From: Salipaludibacillus neizhouensis | GTDB taxonomy: Bacteria > Bacillota > Bacilli > Bacillales > Salisediminibacteriaceae | Reading direction: 5' to 3' | Assembly (NCBI RefSeq): GCF_002886185.1 | Contig: NZ_KZ614146.1 | Coordinates: 2,712,930-2,776,929 of the forward strand | DNA: 64,000 nt | The notes under the pieces: model-generated | Databases searched by the model: none | What the model saw: the letters and a program-made list of their open reading frames with translations, nothing else | Told to the model about the DNA's origin: nothing | Program-made: the position numbers and the translations under genes | Shown: positions 25,393 to 32,670 of the stretch, in pieces | Layout of the letters: each line of letters opens with the position of its first letter | Position numbering within the stretch: position 1 is the stretch's first letter

Positions 25393-25599
25393 CTTTGAAC
25401 ACCTCCATGAGCAACATTATGTCATAAAAAATTCCCCTTATGTGTATGGGGAAAAGATTACCAGACTTCAAATGTTGGTTATGTTGGAAAATATTTCACA
25501 CAGTTACTGTGAAACTAAAAAGGATTTGTAATCTGTTTAGTAAAAGAGGATACGTCAGAAGGACTGCATAGAGACCTTCTAACATACGAAAATCAATTA

Positions 25600-26040
25600 T
25601 TATCGACATTGAAATGAACGGATCTGATTTGTATCTATCCCCATATAAACCCATCGATACTGTCTAGGTCTCCATCTGTAACCTGCAACAGATCTCCTGC
25701 CAATAAACGTTGGCCAAAACCAAAACCTTCGACCATTTTCCAAGCGAACGTACGTATATCGGTACAGACAACCATAAAATGCCCCTGGATCTACGGCAAA
25801 AACTCCAATATCTTCCTGTTGTCCAAAAGACTGTAACGGAGGTGTACTAGGAGGTGGCCCGGGTGGTGGTCCTTGTTGTGCGCCTGCCCCGGAGCCCGGT
25901 GATCCTCCTGGTGGTGGCCCCGGTGGTCCTTGACCTTGCCCTGGTCCAAATCCAAAGTACTGACCAATACCACCTAATCCTTGGGAAGGTTGACCTGGTT
26001 GGTTCGGAAATAGCCAGTTAAAAACTCTTGTGTCATCCAC
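25600..26040 (-). CDS. Pro/Gly-rich protein with conserved aromatic C-terminal domain, function unknown
   Basis: 146 residues. Residues 12-75 are low-complexity Gly/Pro/Gln (collagen-like in composition, without strict G-X-Y). The C-terminal 75 residues are ordered and rich in Trp, Tyr and Arg: AVDPGAFYGCLYRYTYVRLE, NGRRFWFWPTFIGRRSVAGY, RWVYMGIDTNQIRSFQCR, with two cysteines. I recall Bacillus homologues of this tail that databases sometimes label transporter, but there is no membrane segment, so that name is doubtful. A surface or spore-associated role is a guess from composition. RBS GGGAGAG before ATG 26040. Confidence 0.7.
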   Translation of the reverse strand: MDDTRVFNWLFPNQPGQPSQGLGGIGQYFGFGPGQGQGPPGPPPGGSPGSGAGAQQGPPPGPPPSTPPLQSFGQQEDIGVFAVDPGAFYGCLYRYTYVRLENGRRFWFWPTFIGRRSVAGYRWRPRQYRWVYMGIDTNQIRSFQCR

Positions 26041-26143
26041 ATTATTCTCTCCCTTCTCACATACTCCTTACAGCCTATGATTAGTTAGAAACCAAGGTGC
26101 TTGCCTATGTGAGAAAACAGAGTTCCATTTGCTCATTGCTGTA

Positions 26144-26298
26144 TAAGAAAAACGCAAAGCGTCTTTTATTAAATACAGCGTGATCTTTAGCCACCCCGAG
26201 TAGCACCTACGTACTGAGTGTAGGTGCTACTCGAAAGGAGGTGGGTTTCCCTTGATACTTGTGGCGTAAAGATAGCTGCCAATTTTATAAATTTTATG
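26144..26298 (+). repeat. Dispersed palindromic repeat, copy F (full form)
   Basis: TAAGAAAAACGCAAAGCGTC, the TTTTATTAAATACAGCGTG block, outer arm ATCTTTAGCCAC, 14-bp hairpin (26197-26210 and 26220-26233), GGGTTTCCCTTGATACTTG block, outer arm GTGGCGTAAAGAT, AGCTGCC and TTATAAATTTTATG. It lies between the convergent 3' side of map and the 5' side of the Pro/Gly-rich gene, upstream of the latter. Confidence 0.9.
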
Positions 26299-26305
26299 AA
26301 AAAAG

Positions 26306-27076
26306 TTAAAGGTCCATTAACCCTTCTTGTTCCTGATCCGTTGTGATAATCGGTTTACCATTTGTTATTACTAGCGTATGTTCATACTGAGTGGACAGCG
26401 TTCCGTCTTGTGTTCTTGCAGTCCAGCCGTTATCATCCATTTTTGACTGCCACCCGCCGATATTAATCATCGGTTCTATTGTTATTACCATTCCTTCTTT
26501 CAACCGGAGTCCTTTCCCTTTCTGACCATAATGAGGTATATTTGGTTGCTCATGAATCGTTGGTCCGATACCATGTCCTGCAAAATCCCGCACAATTCCA
26601 TAGCCATAAGGCTCTACATATGCTTGGATTGCAGCACCAATATCACCTACCCTATTCCCAGCTACAGCAGCCTCAATTCCCTTATAAAGTGAATTTCTGG
26701 TTACATTATTTAGCTGTTTTATATCATCACTGATATTTCCAACAGGATATGTCCAAGCTGAATCCGCTAATCCACCGTTAAGATCGACTACGAAATCAAC
26801 TGTAACGATATCTCCTTCTATCAATTTTTCTGATCGGGGAAAACCATGACAAATTTCATCATTTATAGATGCACACGTTGCAAACTCATACCCGCGAAAT
26901 CCTTTTTGTGCTGGGGTAGCACCATATTTATTCATCGTCTGCTCTACGAAATCATTTATTTCTAATGTTGTAATACCCGGCTTAATCATTGTTGCAAGCT
27001 TTCGGTGAATAGATGCTAATAGCTTTCCTGCTTCTATCATAAGTGCAATTTCCCGTTCAGATTTACGTTGAATCAT
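26306..27076 (-). CDS. map: Methionine aminopeptidase, type I
   Basis: Removes the initiator methionine; dinuclear metal enzyme. About 256 residues. Metal ligands are visible in VTVDFVVDLNGGLADSAW (two Asp), GHGIGPTIHEQPNIP (His), ITIEPMI (Glu) and QYEHTLVIT (Glu). The frame is open to 27142, but AAAGGAG precedes ATGs at 27085 and 27076; the latter (MIQRKSEREI) has better spacing. It is a stand-alone gene, not in the ribosomal protein operon, so it is probably the second Bacillus paralogue (YflG type). Confidence 0.93.
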   Translation of the reverse strand: MIQRKSEREIALMIEAGKLLASIHRKLATMIKPGITTLEINDFVEQTMNKYGATPAQKGFRGYEFATCASINDEICHGFPRSEKLIEGDIVTVDFVVDLNGGLADSAWTYPVGNISDDIKQLNNVTRNSLYKGIEAAVAGNRVGDIGAAIQAYVEPYGYGIVRDFAGHGIGPTIHEQPNIPHYGQKGKGLRLKEGMVITIEPMINIGGWQSKMDDNGWTARTQDGTLSTQYEHTLVITNGKPIITTDQEQEGLMDL

Positions 27077-27437
27077 ATTCTTCATTTCTCCTTTATTATC
27101 AGTCCTGTAATTTATTCTTTTGTGTCTTGACTCTTCGTTCAATAGTTCTTACGACAAAACAACTAATAACAGAACCTCAATATTCATGTCTTATCTTTAA
27201 TTATTTCTATTGCTAAGGTATTATCATATCAATTAATAAGTTGTCCTTTCAACATATTAAAACATATGCAAAATGAATTGTGGAAAAATCTCTTATATAT
27301 GACATTAACATTTCAATAGGTGACAATCTCTTTTCAAAACATTAAATAGATAGTAAAAGGGTTGTTAGCCCAAATCCAGGCTGATATGATTGGCATCGTT
27401 GTACAAGAAACAACAACAATTTGAAGGAGGGTTTCGA
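27077..27437. other. Intergenic region between divergent map and the 3D-domain gene
   Basis: About 360 AT-rich bases with no coding potential that I can support. It must hold promoters for both genes, but no pair of boxes stands out. No clear WalR-type direct repeat was found upstream of the cell-wall gene. Confidence 0.4.
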
Positions 27438-28493
27438 TTGAAAAGAAATCTAAAAAACCGTTCTTTCCAACGGGTAGGCGTATCAGCAGTAGTATTAGGG
27501 GCTTTGGTGTTCACTACAGACCAAGCTAGTGCTGCAGGTGACACAGAATTCGGCGAAAAGCTACTATATAATGGAAAAACTCATGATCATGTCATCGAAC
27601 TTAAGGAGCTTTTAGAAGAGACCGAGTTTTATGATGGTGAAGTGAATAACAATTTCGATACAGCAACTGAAGAGGCAGTTATTGATTTCCAAGAAAATTA
27701 CGATCTTCTAGTAGATGGATTAACTGGTATTCAAACATACAGTGCACTTATTGGTCTAGAACAAGGAGATAACGGAGATCTGGTTCTCGCTCTTCAAGAA
27801 GATCTAGCTGAATTAGACTATTTTACTGCTGAACTTGACGGTAAATTTGGTCCCTTAACAGAAGAAGCTCTCATTAACTTCCAAGAAGAAGAGGGGGTGC
27901 AAGGCGAAAAGGGTATTGCAGGTCCATATACGTATCAAGCACTTTACCCTTTAACAAGTAGATATAATCCAGAGCTTGCCGCTCCAGCAGAAGAGGCACC
28001 AAGCTCTTCTGAAGAGGAATCTTCTGAGGTTTCAACTAAAGAACCTGCGGAAAGTGTTTCCAGTGAACCTTCTGAGGAATCAACAGAAGAATCTACGGAA
28101 GAAGTTCCTGAGGAATCAACTCAAGAGTCAGCGGAAGCTTCTAACAGCAATAACGCTTCTTCATCCGAAGAAAGCTCAGATTCTAGTAATGATGCTGAAG
28201 GATCAATCACTATGGAAGCAACTGCCTATACGGCTGGTTGTGAAGGATGCAGCGGCATTACAGCAACTGGAATCGACCTAAGAGATCAACCAAACAAAAA
28301 AGTTGTAGCAGTTGATCCTAGTGTAATTCCACTCGGTTCTATTGTGGAAGTAGAAGGATATGGAAGAGCAGTAGCTGGTGACACTGGCGGTGCTATTAAA
28401 GGTAATAAAATTGACCTTCATGTTGCTTCAAAAGATGATGCATTTGCGTTTGGTCGCAAAGATGTTAATGTAACTATCATTGAAACTCCATAA
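27438..28493 (+). CDS. Secreted cell-wall protein: two peptidoglycan-binding domains, Ser/Glu-rich linker, 3D domain (YocH-like)
   Basis: About 351 residues from a TTG start that follows AAGGAGGG; the frame is open upstream but without a ribosome site. Signal peptide (about 1-33, ending DQASAA), two PG_binding_1 repeats (about 42-105: EVNNNFDTATEEAVIDFQ; 106-172: LDGKFGPLTEEALINFQ), then a highly acidic Ser/Glu linker (about 185-265) with repeated EEST motifs. The C-terminal 3D domain has TMEATAYTAGCEG, VAVDPSVIPLGS and AGDTGGAIKGNKIDLHV, which hold the three catalytic aspartates of the Sps/MltA-like lytic fold. Probably a lytic transglycosylase or autolysin. Followed by a terminator. Confidence 0.9.
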   Translation: MKRNLKNRSFQRVGVSAVVLGALVFTTDQASAAGDTEFGEKLLYNGKTHDHVIELKELLEETEFYDGEVNNNFDTATEEAVIDFQENYDLLVDGLTGIQTYSALIGLEQGDNGDLVLALQEDLAELDYFTAELDGKFGPLTEEALINFQEEEGVQGEKGIAGPYTYQALYPLTSRYNPELAAPAEEAPSSSEEESSEVSTKEPAESVSSEPSEESTEESTEEVPEESTQESAEASNSNNASSSEESSDSSNDAEGSITMEATAYTAGCEGCSGITATGIDLRDQPNKKVVAVDPSVIPLGSIVEVEGYGRAVAGDTGGAIKGNKIDLHVASKDDAFAFGRKDVNVTIIETP

Positions 28494-28505
28494 CTATCGA
28501 TCTAA

Positions 28506-28535
28506 AGAGTGCTCAAATATTGAGCACTCTTTTTA
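28506..28535 (+). terminator. Terminator of the 3D-domain gene
   Basis: Perfect 10-bp stem AGAGTGCTCA / TGAGCACTCT with an AATAT loop, then TTTT. 12 bases past the stop. Confidence 0.92.
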
Positions 28536-28761
28536 TATATTTATAAAATTTTTATTTTTAGAGAGCATATTCCCCTTTCCTACGATGGTGCTCGAATTCG
28601 CTTTAGGCAGACGCTTGTCGGCGACTATCTTTAGCCTAGGATCGCACCCACAGATAAAGCAAGCGGTAATTCTTCCAAACAACCTTCCATGATAACCCCA
28701 CACGCATAAAGAGAAGCTTGCCTTTGATACATAATAGATAGTGGCAAAAGATTAAGCACTA
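28536..28761. other. Non-coding stretch upstream of the decayed peptidase copy
   Basis: No supported gene, hairpin or repeat. It is slightly more GC-rich in 28590-28670 than its surroundings, but no family was recognised. Confidence 0.3.
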
Positions 28762-29410
28762 TTTAAGAAAAGAAGCTACGCGATTTTCTGATTTTATTAT
28801 GATTAATATTTCATAAAGATATCCAATGATTCGATAGCTCTCTTCAAAATCCTCGCTTTATTATTTCACCGCATTAACTTCTATTTTTTGGTAGACGTAT
28901 TTTCTAAAGTATACTATTCTTATTAGAATGAACAAACTTTGAATGAAGTTTCTCCATGTCAAATTTCCACCAAGAAAAATTAAGTTTCAAGATCCTATTT
29001 CTGTTGAGCAATCGTTTAAAGATTTACTTAAAGAAGAGATTGAAACAATCAAAGAAATGGAAACCTGGTTGGAACAGCATTCATAGATCAAAAACTATAT
29101 TGAAGAGGGTCTCACTGATCACTACATAGACTTTCAGTGTCAAAGTGATTCAGAAACAGCAAAAAAATCTTTTGAATATGACCAGAAAATAATTGAACCC
29201 TTAGTTAAAAAATACGAAGCTTTATTGGATGAGAAATTTCTCACTTCTCACTTTATTACCGCGAGTTTTTTTAAAGTGAAATAAATGCAAAAGAGTTATT
29301 CCGAGTAAATAATATTGCATTAGAAATTGAGGAAGATCGTCTTATTACTCATTATTTCGAACACACAGGAAGCCTTACAGTTGATTGGAATGGAAAGGAA
29401 AAAACTCTTA
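28762..29410 (+). repeat. Degenerate direct duplicate of the M3 peptidase locus (copy 1)
   Basis: About 650 bases align with 31999-32670, including roughly 190 bases of upstream region (shared AAGAAAAGAAGCTACG, ATCCAATGATTCGATAGCTC and TTTTTGGTAGACGTATTTTC) and the 5' third of the gene. Similarity stops sharply after AAAACTCTTA at 29410. Confidence 0.92.
28956..29410 (+). pseudogene. Truncated, disabled copy of the M3-family oligoendopeptidase gene
   Basis: Starts ATGTCAAATTTCCACC like the intact gene at 32193. Disabling changes visible by comparison: a one-base deletion near 28985 (TTAAGTTTCAAG for TTAAATTTTCAAG), CAG to TAG at 29084-29086 (CATTCATAGATC for CATTCACAGATC), and a deletion of about 20 bases near 29255-29275. 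The frame ends at the breakpoint 29410, before the zinc motif. The weakened ribosome site (AATGAAG for AAGGAGG) is also decayed. Confidence 0.92.
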
Positions 29411-29653
29411 TTCTCAAATTTAGAGAAAGCCGGAAGGTATACGTCCGAAAACTTACAAAAGAGCTATTTGAGCAAATCTCGGAGTCCTACGAGGTGTCAG
29501 GGATTGACTCCATCAAGTTTTGTTGCCACAGGAACACTCGGTATTAATGAGTTTAATCAGCGACATTCGTTGAAGATAATTATCAAGGATTTAGAAGAGA
29601 CGGCAGTACTTCTTAGTTAAACATGAGACAGGAGAAAGGAGGTGAAAGGACCT
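29411..29653 (+). other. Orphan sequence after the duplication breakpoint
   Basis: About 240 bases between the truncated peptidase copy and the YiaA/B-like gene. One frame reads KLTKELFEQISESYEVSGID and then stops; another is open to 29620. Neither is recognised, and neither has a start or ribosome site of its own. Probably the 3' scar of a lost gene. Confidence 0.35.
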
Positions 29654-30109
29654 ATGCTTGATAACGATGACGGATCACAGATACCCGCCCCTAAATTAAA
29701 AGAAGAACGAAAGATCGGTGAACCAACATCCGCCTTTAAAGGCGCGTCTTGGGGTGCTTTGGTTGTTGGAATGTCCGCGTACTTCATAGGATTGTTTAAC
29801 GCGACAATGGAACTCAATGAAAAAGGCTATTATCTTGCGGTGTTATTATTAGGGCTTTACTCTGCGGTGTCATTGCAAAAAGCGGTACGAGATAAAGATG
29901 AAGGTTTACCTGTGACGGGTATTTATTATGGGATTAGTTGGTTTGCGTTAGTTTCGTCGATTGCCCTTATGGGGATTGGGTTGTTTAATGCCGGAAGTAT
30001 TATTTTGAGTGAAAAAGGTTTTTACGGGATGGCGTTTGTCCTTAGTTTGTTCGCTGTGGTAACGGTTCAGAAGAACATACGTGATGAGCAAGAGGCGAAA
30101 GATGCCTAA
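29654..30109 (+). CDS. YiaA/YiaB two-helix domain membrane protein
   Basis: 151 residues with four hydrophobic helices arranged as two repeats: FKGASWGALVVGMSAYFIGL with LNEKGYYLAVLLLGLYSAVS, and YYGISWFALVSSIALMGIGL with LSEKGFYGMAFVLSLFAVVT. Each repeat ends in a charged QKxxRD stretch, the yiaA/B two-helix signature. Function unknown; inner-membrane. The ATG at 29654 lies 11 bases after AGGAGG; an in-frame GTG at 29642 overlaps that site and is less likely. Confidence 0.85.
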   Translation: MLDNDDGSQIPAPKLKEERKIGEPTSAFKGASWGALVVGMSAYFIGLFNATMELNEKGYYLAVLLLGLYSAVSLQKAVRDKDEGLPVTGIYYGISWFALVSSIALMGIGLFNAGSIILSEKGFYGMAFVLSLFAVVTVQKNIRDEQEAKDA

Positions 30110-30175
30110 GCAGGATGTCTAAAACAAGAAAACAGACCGTTGATTAGGTGGCTACCCCCAAAAGTTAGAGTTTTT

Positions 30176-31040
30176 TTATGCAGCTGATTGGCTGGATTGA
30201 GTTCGGTATTCTACTGGACTCAATCCGGCCAATTTTATTTTTGATCGTTCATTGTTATACCACGATATATTCTTCTATCCGTCTTTTTAATTCTTCATAG
30301 CTTACTAATTTTTCCCCATAATACATTTCTTGTTTTAAGATGCCAAAGAAATTTTCCATTGAAGCGTTGTCTGCGCAGGTTGCTTTACGTGACATGCTTT
30401 AGAATACTTTATTTTCTTTTAATGTCCTCACCCATTGATTGTGCTGGTAATGCCAACCTTGATCAGAATGAATGGTAGCGCGATAAGTTGCATGATTCTT
30501 TATTATCTGTAGCGCCCTTGTTAAAGGTTCTATGACATGATCTAGTGTTGGACGTTTCCTGATTTCAAACGCAATTACTTCTCCGTTATAAAGGTCAAGA
30601 ATTGGATTTAAATATAACTTCTCTTCGCCTAGACATTTGAATTCTGTAATGTCGGTTACTAACTTTTGAAGAGGGATAGGTGTGCTAAAGCGGCGGGACA
30701 ATCGGTTTATCGCTACTTTTCCTACGTTTCCCTTATATGAATTGTATTTACGGGATTTCCGCATAAATTTCACACATTTTAACCCTAGTTCCAGCATAAT
30801 GCGATACACTTTTTTATGGTTGATAGAATGTCCTAATTTGTTTAATTCTCTTGTGACACGTTTATAACCATAGCGTTCATGAAACTGCTTAAATAGGCTT
30901 GTAATCAGTTTTTTTAGTTCTGTATCTGAGTCTTCTTGTCCAAAGTTTTTCACATGATAGTGATAGGTTGCTTCAAGAATACCTACAACAATGAATATAT
31001 TTTTTAATCGGAATCCTCTTTCTTTGAGTTCGAATGCCAC
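30176..31040 (-). pseudogene. IS3-family transposase orfB (DDE integrase core), disrupted
   Basis: The frame reads FHERYGYKRVTRELNKLGHS (HTH_21), then LVTDITEFKC with the first catalytic Asp and IHSDQGWHYQHNQW with the second. It is then cut by a TAA at 30401-30399 where relatives have Gln (KVF-stop-SMSRKATCADNASMENFF). Further on a one-base deletion near 30255 breaks VVYNNER; after correction the ending LAGLSPVEYRTQSSQ is normal and stops at 30176. With the DDE glutamate (ASMENFF) beyond the stop, the protein cannot be active. Confidence 0.92.
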
Positions 31041-31567
31041 TTTTGCCTGTGCTTTTCGTGGAAGGCATTTGGATTCTCCCGAAAAGCTTTCAACTTTTTT
31101 AGGTAAGCATTTTCTAGTCTTAGTAGTTCATTCTCACGTTCTAATTCTTCTTCACGTGTTAACTTTGTCTCTTCCTTATTCTTGGATTTAGTTGGTTTCT
31201 TAGACATAGAAGGTCGCCCCTTTGATATTGGTTTCAGGCCTTCTATCCCTCGTTCATTAAATGTTTTCATCCAACGATAAATTAAGGAAGGATTGTTCAA
31301 TCTAAATTGATCAGCAGTTTCCTGATAAGAAGCACCTGTCTCTAGTATAAATTGTATCGTATCTAATTTAAATTGAACAGAGTACCCTTCCTGCATCTTT
31401 CTTCGTTTTAATCCATCCATGCCCTGTGTTTTATAGGATCTCACCCAATTTTTTAATGGGGTGGAACTGGGTATATTATATTTTTTTGACAACGATTTGT
31501 ATCCAAGATTCCCATACAAATACTCGGTGACGAGCTTCATTTTAAATTCTTCACTATATTTGGCCAT
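31004..31567 (-). CDS. IS3-family transposase orfA
   Basis: 187 residues. Two helix-turn-helix units (YSEEFKMKLVTEYLYGNLGY.. and VQFKLDTIQFILETGASYQE..) are followed by a leucine-zipper coiled coil (EEELERENELLRLENAYLKKL), as in IS150/IS3 OrfA. It overlaps orfB by 37 bases in the -1 frame, where OrfAB fusion would be made by frameshifting. Intact, but without a functional orfB. The ATG at 31567 follows GGGGGTG, which lies in the hairpin arm at the IS end. Confidence 0.9.
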   Translation of the reverse strand: MAKYSEEFKMKLVTEYLYGNLGYKSLSKKYNIPSSTPLKNWVRSYKTQGMDGLKRRKMQEGYSVQFKLDTIQFILETGASYQETADQFRLNNPSLIYRWMKTFNERGIEGLKPISKGRPSMSKKPTKSKNKEETKLTREEELERENELLRLENAYLKKLKAFRENPNAFHEKHRQKWHSNSKKEDSD

Positions 31568-31624
31568 AAAAACACCCCCGAAAGTTAGATTTTCTACTCT
31601 AACTTTCGGGGGTCGGTATCTAGT

Positions 31625-31909
31625 CTAATTTTGCTTGCTTTTCTGCTTCAGAACGGACACTACTCCCCAAGAAATCACTAATGAGATTACAGGGAAAATA
31701 ATATTCCAAGATGTGTAACTAATTTCGAGTTCGTCATAATAGTGTTTCATATACCAAGTTTCATATAAAAGATTCAATAACAATGTTATCAAAGGTGCAA
31801 CAAATACCTTTTTAGCAAGAATAGATACTAATAGCCCTAATCCAATTACTATAAGCGGAACAATGAACAACTGCATGAGAAAAGGATCTATTGACTCAAT
31901 AAATTCCAT
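31625..31909 (-). CDS. Small membrane protein, DUF2651 (YbeF-like)
   Basis: 94 residues, three hydrophobic segments (FLMQLFIVPLIVIGLGLLVS, APLITLLLNLLY, NIIFPVISLVISWGVVSVL) ending in a basic tail. The KKVFVAPLIT motif after helix 1 is typical of DUF2651. Function unknown. The ATG at 31909 follows GAGGAGG; an upstream in-frame start at 31924 overlaps that site. Right next to the IS end, it starts transcription away from the peptidase gene. Confidence 0.72.
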   Translation of the reverse strand: MEFIESIDPFLMQLFIVPLIVIGLGLLVSILAKKVFVAPLITLLLNLLYETWYMKHYYDELEISYTSWNIIFPVISLVISWGVVSVLKQKSKQN

Positions 31910-31998
31910 AACATTCCTCCTCACTATTTATCAGAATTATATCATTGTAAATATTATCCTTGTTTATTCAAAAATCAACAATCTTTTAGAAAACATCC

Positions 31999-32670
31999 TT
32001 TAAGAAAAGAAGCTACGTGATTTTCTGATTTTATTATGATAAATAATTCTTAAAGGTATCCAATGATTCGATAGCTCTATTCAAAATCTTTGCTTTATTA
32101 TTTCGCTGCAATAATTTCTATTTTTTGGTAGACGTATTTTCTAAAATCTACTATGCTTATTAGGATGAACATACTTTGAAGGAGGTTTCTCCATGTCAAC
32201 TTTTTACCAAGAAAAATTAAATTTTCAAGATCCAACTTCTGTTGAGCAATCTTATAAAAATTTACTTAATGAAGATATTGAAACAGTGAAAGAAATGGAG
32301 GCCTGGTTGAAACAGCATTCACAGATCCAAAACTATATTGAAGAAGGTCTCACTGGACACTACATAGACTTTCAATGTCAAAGTGATTCAGAAACAGCAA
32401 AAAAAGCTTTTGAATATGACCAGCAAGTAATTGAACCCTTAGTCAAAAAATACGAAGCATTATTGGATGAGAAATTTCTATCTTCTCCAATTAAAAACCA
32501 ACTTGATCCACTGTATTACCGAGAGTTTTTGAAAAGTAAAATGAATGCAAAAGAATTATTTCGAGAAAGTAACATCGCATTAGAAATTGAAGAAGATCGT
32601 CTTACTACTCATTATTTCGAACATACAGGAAGTCTCACAGTTGATTGGAATGGAGAGGAGAAAACTCTTA
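31999..32670 (+). repeat. Direct duplicate (copy 2) covering the promoter region and 5' third of the intact M3 peptidase gene
   Basis: Parent-like copy of 28762-29410. The duplicated upstream region probably holds the promoter (around TTTTTGGTAGACG and TATGCT, 32119-32159). Between the two copies lie the YiaA/B-like gene, the IS3 element and the DUF2651 gene. Confidence 0.9.

Larger units (their letters stand above)
30154..31613 (-). mobile_element. IS3-family (IS150-like) insertion sequence, degenerate
   Basis: 1460 bases bounded by imperfect inverted repeats: left ACCCCCAAAAGTTAGAGT at 30154, right ACCCCCGAAAGTTAGAGT read inward from 31613. It carries orfA (intact) and orfB (disrupted) in overlapping frames on the minus strand. 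No matching target-site duplication is seen (GCT at left, CGG at right). The right end forms a perfect 16-bp hairpin (31574-31589 / 31598-31613) whose inner arm covers the orfA ribosome site. Confidence 0.92.

Noticed and set aside
25791-25973. 60-residue open frame on the minus strand rich in His and Gln
   Set aside because: It is a shifted frame of the Pro/Gly-rich gene caused by its repetitive GC-rich codons; no ribosome site.
29327-29620. 97-codon ORF after the decayed peptidase
   Set aside because: Its first part is out-of-frame or shared peptidase sequence and the remainder is unrecognised; no ribosome site.
30151-31616. Target-site duplication around the IS3 element
   Set aside because: The three bases on each side (GCT and CGG) do not match; no 2-5 base duplication is visible.
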